DNA from: an uncultured Pseudomonadota bacterium
GTDB lineage: Bacteria > Pseudomonadota > Gammaproteobacteria > Burkholderiales > Usitatibacteraceae
DNA length: 6,857 nucleotides
Assembly (NCBI GenBank): GCA_946885905.1
Contig: CAMPHL010000141.1
Span: 1 to 6,857 of the forward strand
Direction: 5' to 3'
Within the stretch, counting starts at the first letter, position 1. Each line of letters begins with the position of its first letter. This document shows positions 1-5,652 of the stretch, piece after piece. A program made the position numbers and the translations under genes. The notes under the pieces are model-generated. The model was not told where the DNA came from and searched no databases. It saw only the letters and a list, made by a program, of their open reading frames with translations.

Positions 1-480
1 GGCATGGGACTGCGCCAGGCGCCCGATCGCGCGAAAGACTTCCTGCATCGCGGGGGCCTGCCCCAGGATCTCGGGCGCTTGCGTCTCGGCCGCCGGCGCC
101 GCCTCCACGCTCGTGCGCCGGCTTTCGTCGAGCGCGCGGCGAACGAGCTCGACCGCATGGTCGACGTCGAAAGGCTTGGGAAGGTACTCGAACGCTCCTC
201 CCTGGAAGGCCGCCACCGCGCTCTCGAGGTCGGAGTAGGCGGTCATGATGATCACGGGTGTCGAGGGCAGCCTGGCCTTCAACTGCTGCATGAACTCCAG
301 CCCCGAAAGGCCCGGCATCCGGATATCGCTCACGACGACCTGCGGCGGATCCTCCGGCAGCGAGTCGAGCGCTTCCCTGGCGGCGCCGAAGGACTTGTGC
401 GCAATGCCCTCGCGCGAGAGCGCCTTCTCGAACACCCAGCGTATCGAGCGGTCGTCGTCGATGATCCAGACCGGATTCAT
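1..480 (-). CDS. ntrC: Nitrogen regulation response regulator NtrC (NR-I), N-terminal part, cut by window edge
   Basis: NtrC is the sigma-54-dependent activator phosphorylated by NtrB under nitrogen limitation; it binds enhancers and uses ATP to open sigma-54 promoters. The 160 codons present begin MNPVWIIDDDRSIRWVFEKA and form a complete receiver domain (about residues 1-120): acidic pocket D8-D10, phospho-acceptor D52 in VVSDIRMPG, T80 in IIMTAYSD, and K102 in LPKPFDVDH. A linker rich in Ala, Pro and Glu follows, then the beginning of the AAA+ domain (EILGQAPAMQEVFRAIGRL). The Walker A loop, the sigma-54 contact loop and the Fis-type DNA-binding domain lie beyond position 1. The ATG at 478-480 overlaps the ntrB stop as ATGA, so translation is probably coupled to ntrB. 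The receiver sequence and the ntrB neighbour make NtrC much more likely than other sigma-54 activators. Confidence 0.95.
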   Translation of the reverse strand, partial: MNPVWIIDDDRSIRWVFEKALSREGIAHKSFGAAREALDSLPEDPPQVVVSDIRMPGLSGLEFMQQLKARLPSTPVIIMTAYSDLESAVAAFQGGAFEYLPKPFDVDHAVELVRRALDESRRTSVEAAPAAETQAPEILGQAPAMQEVFRAIGRLAQSHA

Positions 481-1544
481 GCTGCCGTTTCCCTCACCGG
501 CAGCAGGATGGTGAAGCGCGTGTGCCCGGGTTCGCTCTCGAATTCTATGAGTCCCTGGTGCTGCGCGACGAAGCTCTGCGCGAGCGACAGGCCGAGGCCC
601 GTGCCGCCCTCGCGGCCGCTCACCAGCGGATAGAAGATGCGCTCGGCAAGGCCGGGCGGCACGCCGGGTCCGTCGTCCTCGACCGACACCGCGATGGCGT
701 GGCGGTAGCGCATGCGGGCGATCGTCACCTGTCGCGCGATGCGCGTGCTCATGCGGATCTCGCCCTTCCCGGCCATGGCCTGCGCGGCGTTGCGCGCCAC
801 GTTGAGGATCGCCTGGATGAGCTGCTCCTTGTCGCCGGTGAGGTCGGGAAGGCTCGTGTCGTAGTCGCGCCTCGCCTCGAGGTTGGGGAATTCGGCCGTA
901 ACCAGGGTGCGCACGCGTTCCATCACCTCGTGGATGTTGATCGGCTCCACGCGCGGCAGGCGCACGGGCGTGAGCATGCGGTTGAGCAACGACTGCAGGC
1001 GGTCGACTTCCTTCACGATCACCTGGGTGAACTCGCGCTGCTCTTCGCCGAGCTCGCTCTCGAGGAGCTGTGCAGCGCCGCGGATGCCGCCCAGGGGGTT
1101 CTTGATCTCGTGGGCCAGGTTGCGGATGAGCTCGCGGTTGGCTTCCTGCTGCTCCTGGATGCGCGACTCGCGCTCGATCTTCAGTTGCTGGTCGAGCTCG
1201 CGCAGCTCGAGCACCAGCGCCGGCGGCGCGTCGGCCGGTGCCACGTACGCGCCCTCGAACGGGCTCACGACGCAGTGCACGTGGATGGGCTCGCCGTTCA
1301 ACTCGAGCACCATGTCGTTCTCGTTGAAGCCCGCCTGCGCCTCGACCGCGTTGCGCAGGCGCTCGAGGAAGGGCGCCCCGGCGGGAAGCGCGCGACCGAC
1401 CTGTGCACCGATCAGGTGCTTTCGGCCCTGCGCGAACATCGTCTCAGCGGCGGGGTTGGCGTAGGTCACGTTCAGTTCCTCGTCGAGCATCAGCACGGCG
1501 GTCGAGAGCAGCTCGAGCCCCGGATACGGGATCACGGCCAGCAC
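477..1544 (-). CDS. ntrB: Nitrogen regulation sensor histidine kinase/phosphatase NtrB (NR-II)
   Basis: This cytosolic kinase/phosphatase controls NtrC phosphorylation and in this family is governed by PII proteins. The 355-residue product has the usual length. It has an N-terminal PAS domain (about 7-115, with VTYANPAAETMFAQG), a HisKA dimerisation helix with the phospho-acceptor H145 in NLAHEIKNPLGG, and a HATPase_c domain with an N box around N252 (ILNVARNAAQAM), a G1 box DDGPGVP (290-296), an F-box region FYPLVSGREGG and a G2 box GGTGLGLS (313-320). No membrane segment is seen, as expected for NtrB. The start chosen is GTG at 1542-1544; a second in-frame GTG lies three codons downstream, and no clear Shine-Dalgarno sequence precedes either. 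The 82-bp gap to the upstream gene has no obvious promoter, so expression is probably by read-through from glnA and the DUF4124 gene. The stop overlaps the ntrC start. Confidence 0.95.
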   Translation of the reverse strand: MLAVIPYPGLELLSTAVLMLDEELNVTYANPAAETMFAQGRKHLIGAQVGRALPAGAPFLERLRNAVEAQAGFNENDMVLELNGEPIHVHCVVSPFEGAYVAPADAPPALVLELRELDQQLKIERESRIQEQQEANRELIRNLAHEIKNPLGGIRGAAQLLESELGEEQREFTQVIVKEVDRLQSLLNRMLTPVRLPRVEPINIHEVMERVRTLVTAEFPNLEARRDYDTSLPDLTGDKEQLIQAILNVARNAAQAMAGKGEIRMSTRIARQVTIARMRYRHAIAVSVEDDGPGVPPGLAERIFYPLVSGREGGTGLGLSLAQSFVAQHQGLIEFESEPGHTRFTILLPVRETAA

Positions 1545-1626
1545 GGCGAGGACGCAGCAAAAGGCGCGCCAGCCAGGAAGGCCGGCGCGGTGGCGAAGGG
1601 ATGCCGGAAGGGGGGACTGCTCGAGG

Positions 1627-2271
1627 CTAGGGCTTGAGCGCGCCGAGCTCTTTCTTCAGCGCCTCGATGTTCTTCTCGTGCTCGGCGACGGTGGCCTGCA
1701 GGCCGCGGATGCGGCCGGATGCCTTGTCCACTGCATTGCGCATCTCGAGCAGTTGCGAGGCCGAGGGCGACTCGGCCGACTGCGCCGCGCGCACCGCAGC
1801 GATGAGTTGCGGATTCTGCTGTTCCTGGGCGAGCGAGGCGCGCGCCTTCGTGAGCGACCCCTCTTCCTGCGAGAGCTCCTCTTCCAGGATCCTGCGCCGG
1901 TCCTCGTCGCGCTTCCTCTGCACCGAAGGCGCCACGGAAGCGAGCGTGGTCGCGCGCGAAGATACCGGTGTCACGACCGCGACCGCGGGACGCGCGGAGG
2001 CGGCCATCGTCTCGACCCGGCCATTGCCCTGCGTCGTTTCCAGCTTCTCCGCCACGGGTTGCGGTGAGGCCACCGGCTGCGGCCTGAGGGTTCCCGCGGG
2101 AGTGCCCGGAATCGTGGTGAGCGGCTCGAGCTCCATCGCCACCGCACCCTTCATCGGCTTGTTCGTATAGGTGACGCGCCCGTTCTCGTCGACGTGCTTG
2201 TAGATCATCGATTGGGCGAACGCCGTAGCGCTCGCCATGAAGGCGATGCTCGCGACCCAGACGGTCTTCAT
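1627..2271 (-). CDS. Exported DUF4124-domain protein with C-terminal coiled coil
   Basis: The function is unknown. The 214-residue protein starts with a Sec-type signal peptide: MKT, a hydrophobic stretch to about residue 18, and a likely signal peptidase I site after AFA at 17-19. A short DUF4124 domain follows at about 22-45 (IYKHVDENGRVTYTNKPM), a small beta-rich module common in proteobacterial periplasmic proteins. Residues 50-115 are rich in Pro, Ala, Thr and Val and look disordered. Residues 118-212 are charged and helical (for example KRDEDRRRILEEELSQEEGS), with leucine spacing suggesting a coiled coil. The ATG at 2269-2271 has an AAGGGA ribosome-binding site 7 nt upstream. The gene lies between glnA and ntrB on the same strand, which suggests co-transcription with the nitrogen genes, but nothing in the sequence shows a nitrogen role. 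A periplasmic structural or envelope protein is an equally good guess. Confidence 0.85.
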   Translation of the reverse strand: MKTVWVASIAFMASATAFAQSMIYKHVDENGRVTYTNKPMKGAVAMELEPLTTIPGTPAGTLRPQPVASPQPVAEKLETTQGNGRVETMAASARPAVAVVTPVSSRATTLASVAPSVQRKRDEDRRRILEEELSQEEGSLTKARASLAQEQQNPQLIAAVRAAQSAESPSASQLLEMRNAVDKASGRIRGLQATVAEHEKNIEALKKELGALKP

Positions 2272-2370
2272 GCCGTGCTCCCTTTCGCGACAGCGGAAGG
2301 GAAGGATAGGGCCGGGCCCGTGGAAAAAGCAACAAGATCAAGGAGATAGAAGCGGGCAGGGCGCTATATG

Positions 2371-2398
2371 TTGTGGTTTGGGAAAGGGCGAACCACAA
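2371..2398. repeat. Perfect 8-bp inverted repeat (hairpin) in the glnA-DUF4124 gap
   Basis: TTGTGGTT (2371-2378) and AACCACAA (2391-2398) are perfect inverse complements separated by 12 nt containing GGGAAAGGG. Neither side is followed by a T-run in either direction, so this is not a canonical intrinsic terminator. It could be a weak terminator, an RNA-processing or mRNA-stability hairpin in the glnA-ntrBC transcript, or an operator for an unknown protein. The sequence cannot decide between these. Confidence 0.5.
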
Positions 2399-2417
2399 GG
2401 AAGGGGAGCCATGGGCA

Positions 2418-2477
2418 AGGACCCGGTAGCCAGGTGCCAGGAAAAGCGGTTCTCCTGGCTCCTGTCTCCCGGGTACT
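2418..2477. repeat. 60-bp imperfect palindrome built of heptamer units just after glnA
   Basis: Read in sevens on the plus strand from 2418 the left arm is AGGACCC, GGTAGCC, AGGTGCC, AGGAAAA. After a 4-nt centre (GCGG, 2446-2449), the right arm read on the minus strand from 2477 is AGTACCC, GGGAGAC, AGGAGCC, AGGAGAA. The two 28-bp arms agree at 23 of 28 positions, so an RNA copy would fold into one long hairpin with a 4-nt loop. It starts 14 nt past the glnA stop codon. No T-run follows, so it is more likely a REP-like intergenic palindrome or a 3'-end stabilising/attenuating hairpin than a classical terminator. A family relationship to known repeats cannot be judged from one copy. Confidence 0.65.
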
Positions 2478-2491
2478 GGCGCCCCTGCGCT

Positions 2492-3904
2492 TTACGCGGA
2501 GTAATACATCTCGAACTCGACCGGGTGCGTCGTCATGCGGAAGCGCTGCACCTCTTCGTACTTGAGGGCGATGTACGCATCGATCATGTCGTCCGTGAAG
2601 ACGCCGCCGCGCGTGAGGAAGGCGCGGTCCTTGTCGAGGTTCTCGAGGGCCTCGTCGAGCGATGCGCACGGGTGCGGCACCTTCGCGGCCTCTTCCGGCT
2701 CGAGGTCGTAGAGGTTCTTGTCGAGCGGGTCGCCGGGGTGGAGCTTGTTCTGCACGCCATCGAGCCCGGCCATCAGCATCGCGGCGAAGGCGAGGTACGG
2801 GTTGGCGGTCGGGTCCGGGAAGCGCACTTCTACGCGACGGCCCTTCGCGCTCGCGACGTACGGAATGCGGCACGACGCGGAGCGGTTGCGCGCCGAGTAC
2901 GCGAGGTTGATCGGCGCCTCGAAGCCGGGTACCAGGCGCTTGTACGAGTTGGTGCCGGGATTGGTGATGGCGTTGAGCGCCTTGGCGTGCTTGATGATGC
3001 CGCCGATGTAGTAAAGGGCGAACTCCGACAGGCCCGCGTAGCCGTCGCCGGCGAAGAGGTTCTGGCCGCCCTTCCACACCGACTGGTGCACGTGCATGCC
3101 GCTGCCGTTGTCGCCCACCACGGGCTTGGGCATGAAGGTCGCGGTCTTGCCGTAGCTGCGCGCGACGTTGAGCACCGTGTACTTGAGGATCTGCAGCCAG
3201 TCGGCGCGCTTCACCAGCGTGTTGAACCTGGTCCCGATCTCGCACTGGCCGGGGGCGGCGACTTCGTGGTGATGGACTTCCACTTCGACGCCCTGCTCCT
3301 CGAGCGCGAGGCACATCGCGCTACGCATGTCCTGGAGCGAATCGACCGGCGGGACGGGGAAATAGCCGCCCTTCACCGGGGGACGGTGCGCCAGGTTGCC
3401 GCCTTCGAGCTTGGCGTCCGAGGCCCACGGGGACTCTTCCGAGTTGATCTTCACGAAAGAGCCCGACATGTCCACCTTCCACTCGACCGAGTCGAAGACG
3501 AAGAACTCGGGCTCGGGTCCGAAGTAGGCGGTGTCGCCAAGGCCCGAGCTCTTGAGGTACGCCTCGGCCTTCTTGGCGATCGAGCGCGGATCGCGCTCGT
3601 AGCCCTTGCCCGTCGAGGGCTCGAGCACGTCGCACGAGATGGCGAGCGTGGGCTCGTCGTAGAACGGATCCATGTGCGCCGAATCCGGGTCCGGCATGAG
3701 CAGCATGTCCGAGGCCTCGATGCCCTTCCATCCCGCGATCGACGAGCCGTCGAAGGCGTGGCCGTCCTTGAACTTGTCTTCCCCGAAAGCCTTCGTGGGC
3801 ACCGTGACGTGCTGCTCCTTGCCCTTCGTGTCGGTGAAGCGCAGGTCGACGAACTTCACCTCGTTTTCCTTGATGGTCTTGAACACGTCTCCTGCGGATG
3901 CCAT
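2492..3904 (-). CDS. glnA: Type I glutamine synthetase (GSI-beta, adenylylation-regulated)
   Basis: This enzyme makes glutamine from glutamate, ammonia and ATP and works as a cytosolic dodecamer. The 470 residues match the family (E. coli 469). The beta-grasp N domain (about 14-100) contains FDGSSIAGW with the active-site Asp (D52) that contacts the adjacent subunit. Metal ligands are E131 and E133 (GPEPEFF), E212 or its neighbours in [14 protein letters not shown], and H271 in [10 protein letters not shown]. The flap glutamate is E329 (PGFEAP), and the substrate arginines are R341 and R361 (RNRSAS, VEVRFPD). Y399 in LDKNLYDL is the expected adenylylation site, implying control by GlnE. The ATG at 3902-3904 follows AGGAG (3913-3917) at 8 nt. 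Transcription is likely from the sigma-54/NtrC promoter described below, giving a leader of roughly 65-70 nt. No key residue is missing. Confidence 0.98.
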   Translation of the reverse strand: MASAGDVFKTIKENEVKFVDLRFTDTKGKEQHVTVPTKAFGEDKFKDGHAFDGSSIAGWKGIEASDMLLMPDPDSAHMDPFYDEPTLAISCDVLEPSTGKGYERDPRSIAKKAEAYLKSSGLGDTAYFGPEPEFFVFDSVEWKVDMSGSFVKINSEESPWASDAKLEGGNLAHRPPVKGGYFPVPPVDSLQDMRSAMCLALEEQGVEVEVHHHEVAAPGQCEIGTRFNTLVKRADWLQILKYTVLNVARSYGKTATFMPKPVVGDNGSGMHVHQSVWKGGQNLFAGDGYAGLSEFALYYIGGIIKHAKALNAITNPGTNSYKRLVPGFEAPINLAYSARNRSASCRIPYVASAKGRRVEVRFPDPTANPYLAFAAMLMAGLDGVQNKLHPGDPLDKNLYDLEPEEAAKVPHPCASLDEALENLDKDRAFLTRGGVFTDDMIDAYIALKYEEVQRFRMTTHPVEFEMYYSA

Positions 3905-3981
3905 GCGTCTGTCTCCTGGTGGTGGTTGTGCCCTGAAATGGGGAATGAGCGGCCCTGCGGACCGGGTCGTGGTCTCCTGCG

Positions 3982-3997
3982 AGCTAGAATCGTGCCA
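3982..3997 (-). promoter_or_regulatory. Sigma-54 (-24/-12) promoter of glnA
   Basis: On the minus strand the sequence is TGGCACGATTCTAGCT. Against the RpoN consensus TGGCACG-N4-TTGCW it differs at one specified position (TAGCT for TTGCT). The invariant GG and GC doublets are present with exactly 10 bp between them. The predicted start of transcription is about 3971, some 67 nt before the glnA ATG. Its position upstream of glnA and downstream of the NtrC-like sites supports the call. No transcription data are available. Confidence 0.85.
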
Positions 3998-4010
3998 TTA
4001 TCGGCTCGTA

Positions 4011-4023
4011 CAAGCGATTGATC
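4011..4023 (-). promoter_or_regulatory. Putative IHF site between enhancer and sigma-54 promoter
   Basis: The minus strand reads GATCAATCGCTTG, matching the IHF core consensus WATCAANNNNTTR at every specified position except the first (G for W). It is centred near -46 relative to the predicted glnA start, between the enhancer and the promoter, which is the usual place for IHF to bend DNA at NtrC- or NifA-dependent promoters. IHF consensus matches are not rare, so the position carries much of the weight. Confidence 0.55.
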
Positions 4024-4056
4024 TTGAAGGGGGATTCAGCAAGGGCCCCGAATTGG

Positions 4057-4073
4057 TGCACCATGCGGGTGCA
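4057..4073. promoter_or_regulatory. NtrC enhancer site, promoter-proximal
   Basis: TGCACCATGCGGGTGCA has perfect TGCACC and GGTGCA half-sites spaced by 5 bp, fitting the NtrC-binding dyad TGCACY-N5-RGTGCA. Its centre (4065) lies about 94 bp upstream of the predicted glnA start. The left half also belongs to a 10-bp palindrome TGGTGCACCA (4054-4063), so a second, overlapping and weaker dyad using GGTGCA at 4055-4060 is possible. Confidence 0.85.
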
Positions 4074-4086
4074 AGCGCCAAAACCA

Positions 4087-4103
4087 TGCACCAAAACAGA
4101 GCG
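4087..4103. promoter_or_regulatory. NtrC enhancer site, promoter-distal (one strong half-site)
   Basis: TGCACCAAAACAGAGCG has one perfect half-site (TGCACC, 4087-4092) and a degenerate partner (AGAGCG against RGTGCA, 4 of 6). Its centre (4095) is 30 bp from that of the proximal site, close to three helical turns and similar to the spacing of the two strong NtrC sites upstream of enterobacterial glnA. Cooperative binding with the proximal site would compensate for the weak half. Confidence 0.65.
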
Positions 4104-4105
4104 AG

Positions 4106-4134
4106 TGGCCAGCGCTCGCAGCATACTATATAAA
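4106..4134 (+). promoter_or_regulatory. Sigma-70-like promoter of aroE
   Basis: TGGCCA (4106-4111, 4 of 6 to TTGACA) and TATAAA (4129-4134, 5 of 6 to TATAAT) are separated by 17 bp. They sit in an AT-rich patch that stands out in this GC-rich DNA. Transcription would start near 4140-4142, only 3-5 nt before the aroE ATG at 4145. The -35 box begins 2 bp past the distal NtrC-like site, so NtrC bound there could hinder or touch RNA polymerase. A shifted -10 (TATATA, 4127-4132) is also possible. Confidence 0.5.
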
Positions 4135-4144
4135 TACGGTCCCC

Positions 4145-4957
4145 ATGGACCGCTACGCCGTTCTCGGAAACCCCGTCGCGCACAGCCTTTCGCCCGCGAT
4201 CCACGCGCGCTTCGGCGAATTGACGGGCGACCGTATCGACTATCGCGCGCTCGAAGCCCCGCTTGGCGGGTTCGCCGTTTTCGCGCAGGCCTTCTTCGAT
4301 TCCGGCGCGCGCGGCGCGAACGTGACGCTGCCATTCAAGGTGGACGCGTACGAGCTCGCGGAAGTGCGCAGCGAGCGCGCGCAGGCCGCGGGCGCCGCGA
4401 ACTTCCTCGCGATGCGCGAGGGCGGGATCCACGCCGACAACACCGATGGGGCGGGCCTCGTGGCCGACCTCGAGTCGAATCTCGGTTGCGCGATCGCGGA
4501 CGGGGAGATACTCATCGTGGGCGCGGGAGGCGCGTCGCGAGGCGTGATCGCACCGCTGCTCGCGCGCAAGCCGCGGCGCGTCGTCATCGCCAACCGCACC
4601 GAAGGCAAGGCACGCGAGCTCGCGCGGCGCTTCGCGTCGCGCGGATCCATCGTGGGCGCGGCGCTGGAGGCGATTCCCGAATCGGGCTACACGATCGTGA
4701 TCAACGCCACTTCGACCTCGACGAAGGCTGAGCCGCTGTCCCTTCCCGCGCGCGTCTTCGAAGGCGCCCTCGCCTACGACATGGCCTATGGCCCGAGCGC
4801 CGACCGATTCCTTTCGGCGGCGAAATCGGCGGGTGCCGCGCGCACGAGCGACGGCCTGGGAATGCTTGTCGAGCAGGCCGCCGAGTCCTTCGCGCTCTGG
4901 CGCGACCAGCGTCCGCCGACCTCGAGCGTCCTCGCAGAGCTGCGGGCGAGGCGATGA
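4145..4957 (+). CDS. aroE: Shikimate dehydrogenase (NADP+)
   Basis: AroE reduces 3-dehydroshikimate to shikimate in the cytosolic pathway to aromatic amino acids. The 270 residues are typical (E. coli 272). The substrate domain (about 1-100) shows GNPVAHSLSP (8-17) with the shikimate-binding serines, the catalytic lysine K65 in NVTLPFK, and the catalytic aspartate D101 in ADNTDG. The Rossmann domain shows the dinucleotide loop VGAGGASRG (125-133) and NRT (150-152), the motif that selects NADP by binding its 2'-phosphate. The C-terminus returns to the substrate domain with DGLGMLVEQAAESF, including Q244. GAANFL replaces the more common GAVNTL. No Shine-Dalgarno sequence precedes the ATG, and the predicted transcript begins only a few bases upstream, so initiation may be leaderless. 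The N-terminal match leaves little doubt about the start. The stop overlaps the mtgA start. Confidence 0.96.
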   Translation: MDRYAVLGNPVAHSLSPAIHARFGELTGDRIDYRALEAPLGGFAVFAQAFFDSGARGANVTLPFKVDAYELAEVRSERAQAAGAANFLAMREGGIHADNTDGAGLVADLESNLGCAIADGEILIVGAGGASRGVIAPLLARKPRRVVIANRTEGKARELARRFASRGSIVGAALEAIPESGYTIVINATSTSTKAEPLSLPARVFEGALAYDMAYGPSADRFLSAAKSAGAARTSDGLGMLVEQAAESFALWRDQRPPTSSVLAELRARR

Positions 4958-5652
4958 TGCAGCGGCTGGCACGGTTCGCCGGGTGGCTGGTGCTCGCCCT
5001 GGCGGCGATCTTCCTCGCGGTTCAACTTTCCTTCCTGGTGCGTGTCTGGTGGTGGAGGGACCATAATCCGCAGGCCACGGCGTTCATGGAATCGAGCCTC
5101 GAGCGGCTGCGGGCGAAGAAGCCGCAAGCCAAGCTCAAGCACACCTGGGTCGGGTACGAGAGGATCTCGCCCAGCCTCAAGCGGGCGATCGTGGCGGCGG
5201 AGGATGCCAGGTTCGCCGACCACGAGGGCTTCGACTGGGAGGCGATCGAGAAGGCGCTGGAGAAGAACCGGAAGAAGGGCAAGGTGGTGGCGGGCGCATC
5301 GACGATCTCCCAGCAGCTGGCGAAGAACCTCTTCCTGTCGGCTGACCGCACGCCTTGGCGCAAGGGGCAGGAAGCGTTGATCACCGTGATGATCGAGAGC
5401 CTCATGGACAAGCGGCGGATCCTCGAGATCTACCTGAACGTGATCGAGTGGGGCGATGGCGTCTTCGGCGCGGAGGCGGCCGCGCGCCATTACTACGGGG
5501 CGAGCGCCGCGGCGCTCGGGCCGGAGGCCGCAGCCCGCCTCGCGGCGATCGTCCCCAACCCGCGCTTCTACGACCGCAACCGCAATACTCCCTGGATCGC
5601 GAAGAAGACGCAGATGATCCTCGCCCGCATGCCGGCCGCGGAGGTGCCGTGA
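4954..5652 (+). CDS. mtgA: Monofunctional biosynthetic peptidoglycan transglycosylase
   Basis: MtgA polymerises lipid II into glycan strands at the outer face of the inner membrane (GT51 family, no transpeptidase domain). The 232 residues are the usual length for the family. One N-terminal membrane anchor spans about residues 7-32 (LARFAGWLVLALAAIFLAVQ), followed by the GT51 domain. Its catalytic glutamate is E83 in AAEDARFADHEGFDW; the other signature motifs are GASTISQQLAKNLFL (114-128), RKGQEALITVMIE (136-148) and KRRILEIYLNVIEWG (153-167). Two ATGs are adjacent (4954 and 4957). The 4954 start gives an ATGA overlap with aroE, but GAGG (4948-4951) is better spaced for 4957, so the true protein may be one Met shorter. 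It probably shares the aroE promoter and is translationally coupled to both neighbours. Confidence 0.96.
   Translation: MMQRLARFAGWLVLALAAIFLAVQLSFLVRVWWWRDHNPQATAFMESSLERLRAKKPQAKLKHTWVGYERISPSLKRAIVAAEDARFADHEGFDWEAIEKALEKNRKKGKVVAGASTISQQLAKNLFLSADRTPWRKGQEALITVMIESLMDKRRILEIYLNVIEWGDGVFGAEAAARHYYGASAAALGPEAAARLAAIVPNPRFYDRNRNTPWIAKKTQMILARMPAAEVP

Noticed and set aside
1559..1589. GC-rich imperfect stem followed by TTTT on the minus strand, between the DUF4124 gene and ntrB
   Set aside because: The stem needs a bulge and the T-run is only four bases; too weak to call a terminator, and it would cut ntrBC off from its upstream promoter.
522..1637. 371-codon open frame on the plus strand opposite ntrB
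   Set aside because: Antisense shadow of ntrB in GC-rich DNA; composition rich in Arg, Ala, His and Leu with no domain signature.
2311..2328. GC-rich palindrome CGGGCCCG next to an A-run, considered as a terminator
   Set aside because: In the minus-strand direction the T-run precedes the short stem, and in the plus-strand direction the stem is followed by A, so neither orientation gives an intrinsic terminator.
2303..2332. Possible sigma-70 promoter for the DUF4124 gene (TTGCTT, 18 bp, TATCCT on the minus strand)
   Set aside because: Only 3 of 6 and 4 of 6 matches, no better than chance in this region.
3997..4002. GATAAT on the minus strand as a sigma-70 -10 box for glnA
   Set aside because: No -35 match at 16-18 bp; the nearest TTC-type hexamer is 20 bp away. 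The box touches the sigma-54 -24 element, so it may simply be flanking sequence.
2237..4021. 594-codon open frame on the plus strand opposite glnA
   Set aside because: It lies antisense to an unambiguous glnA, its translation is dominated by Arg, Val, His, Leu and Ala in a low-complexity pattern typical of GC-rich antisense frames, and it shows no recognisable domain.
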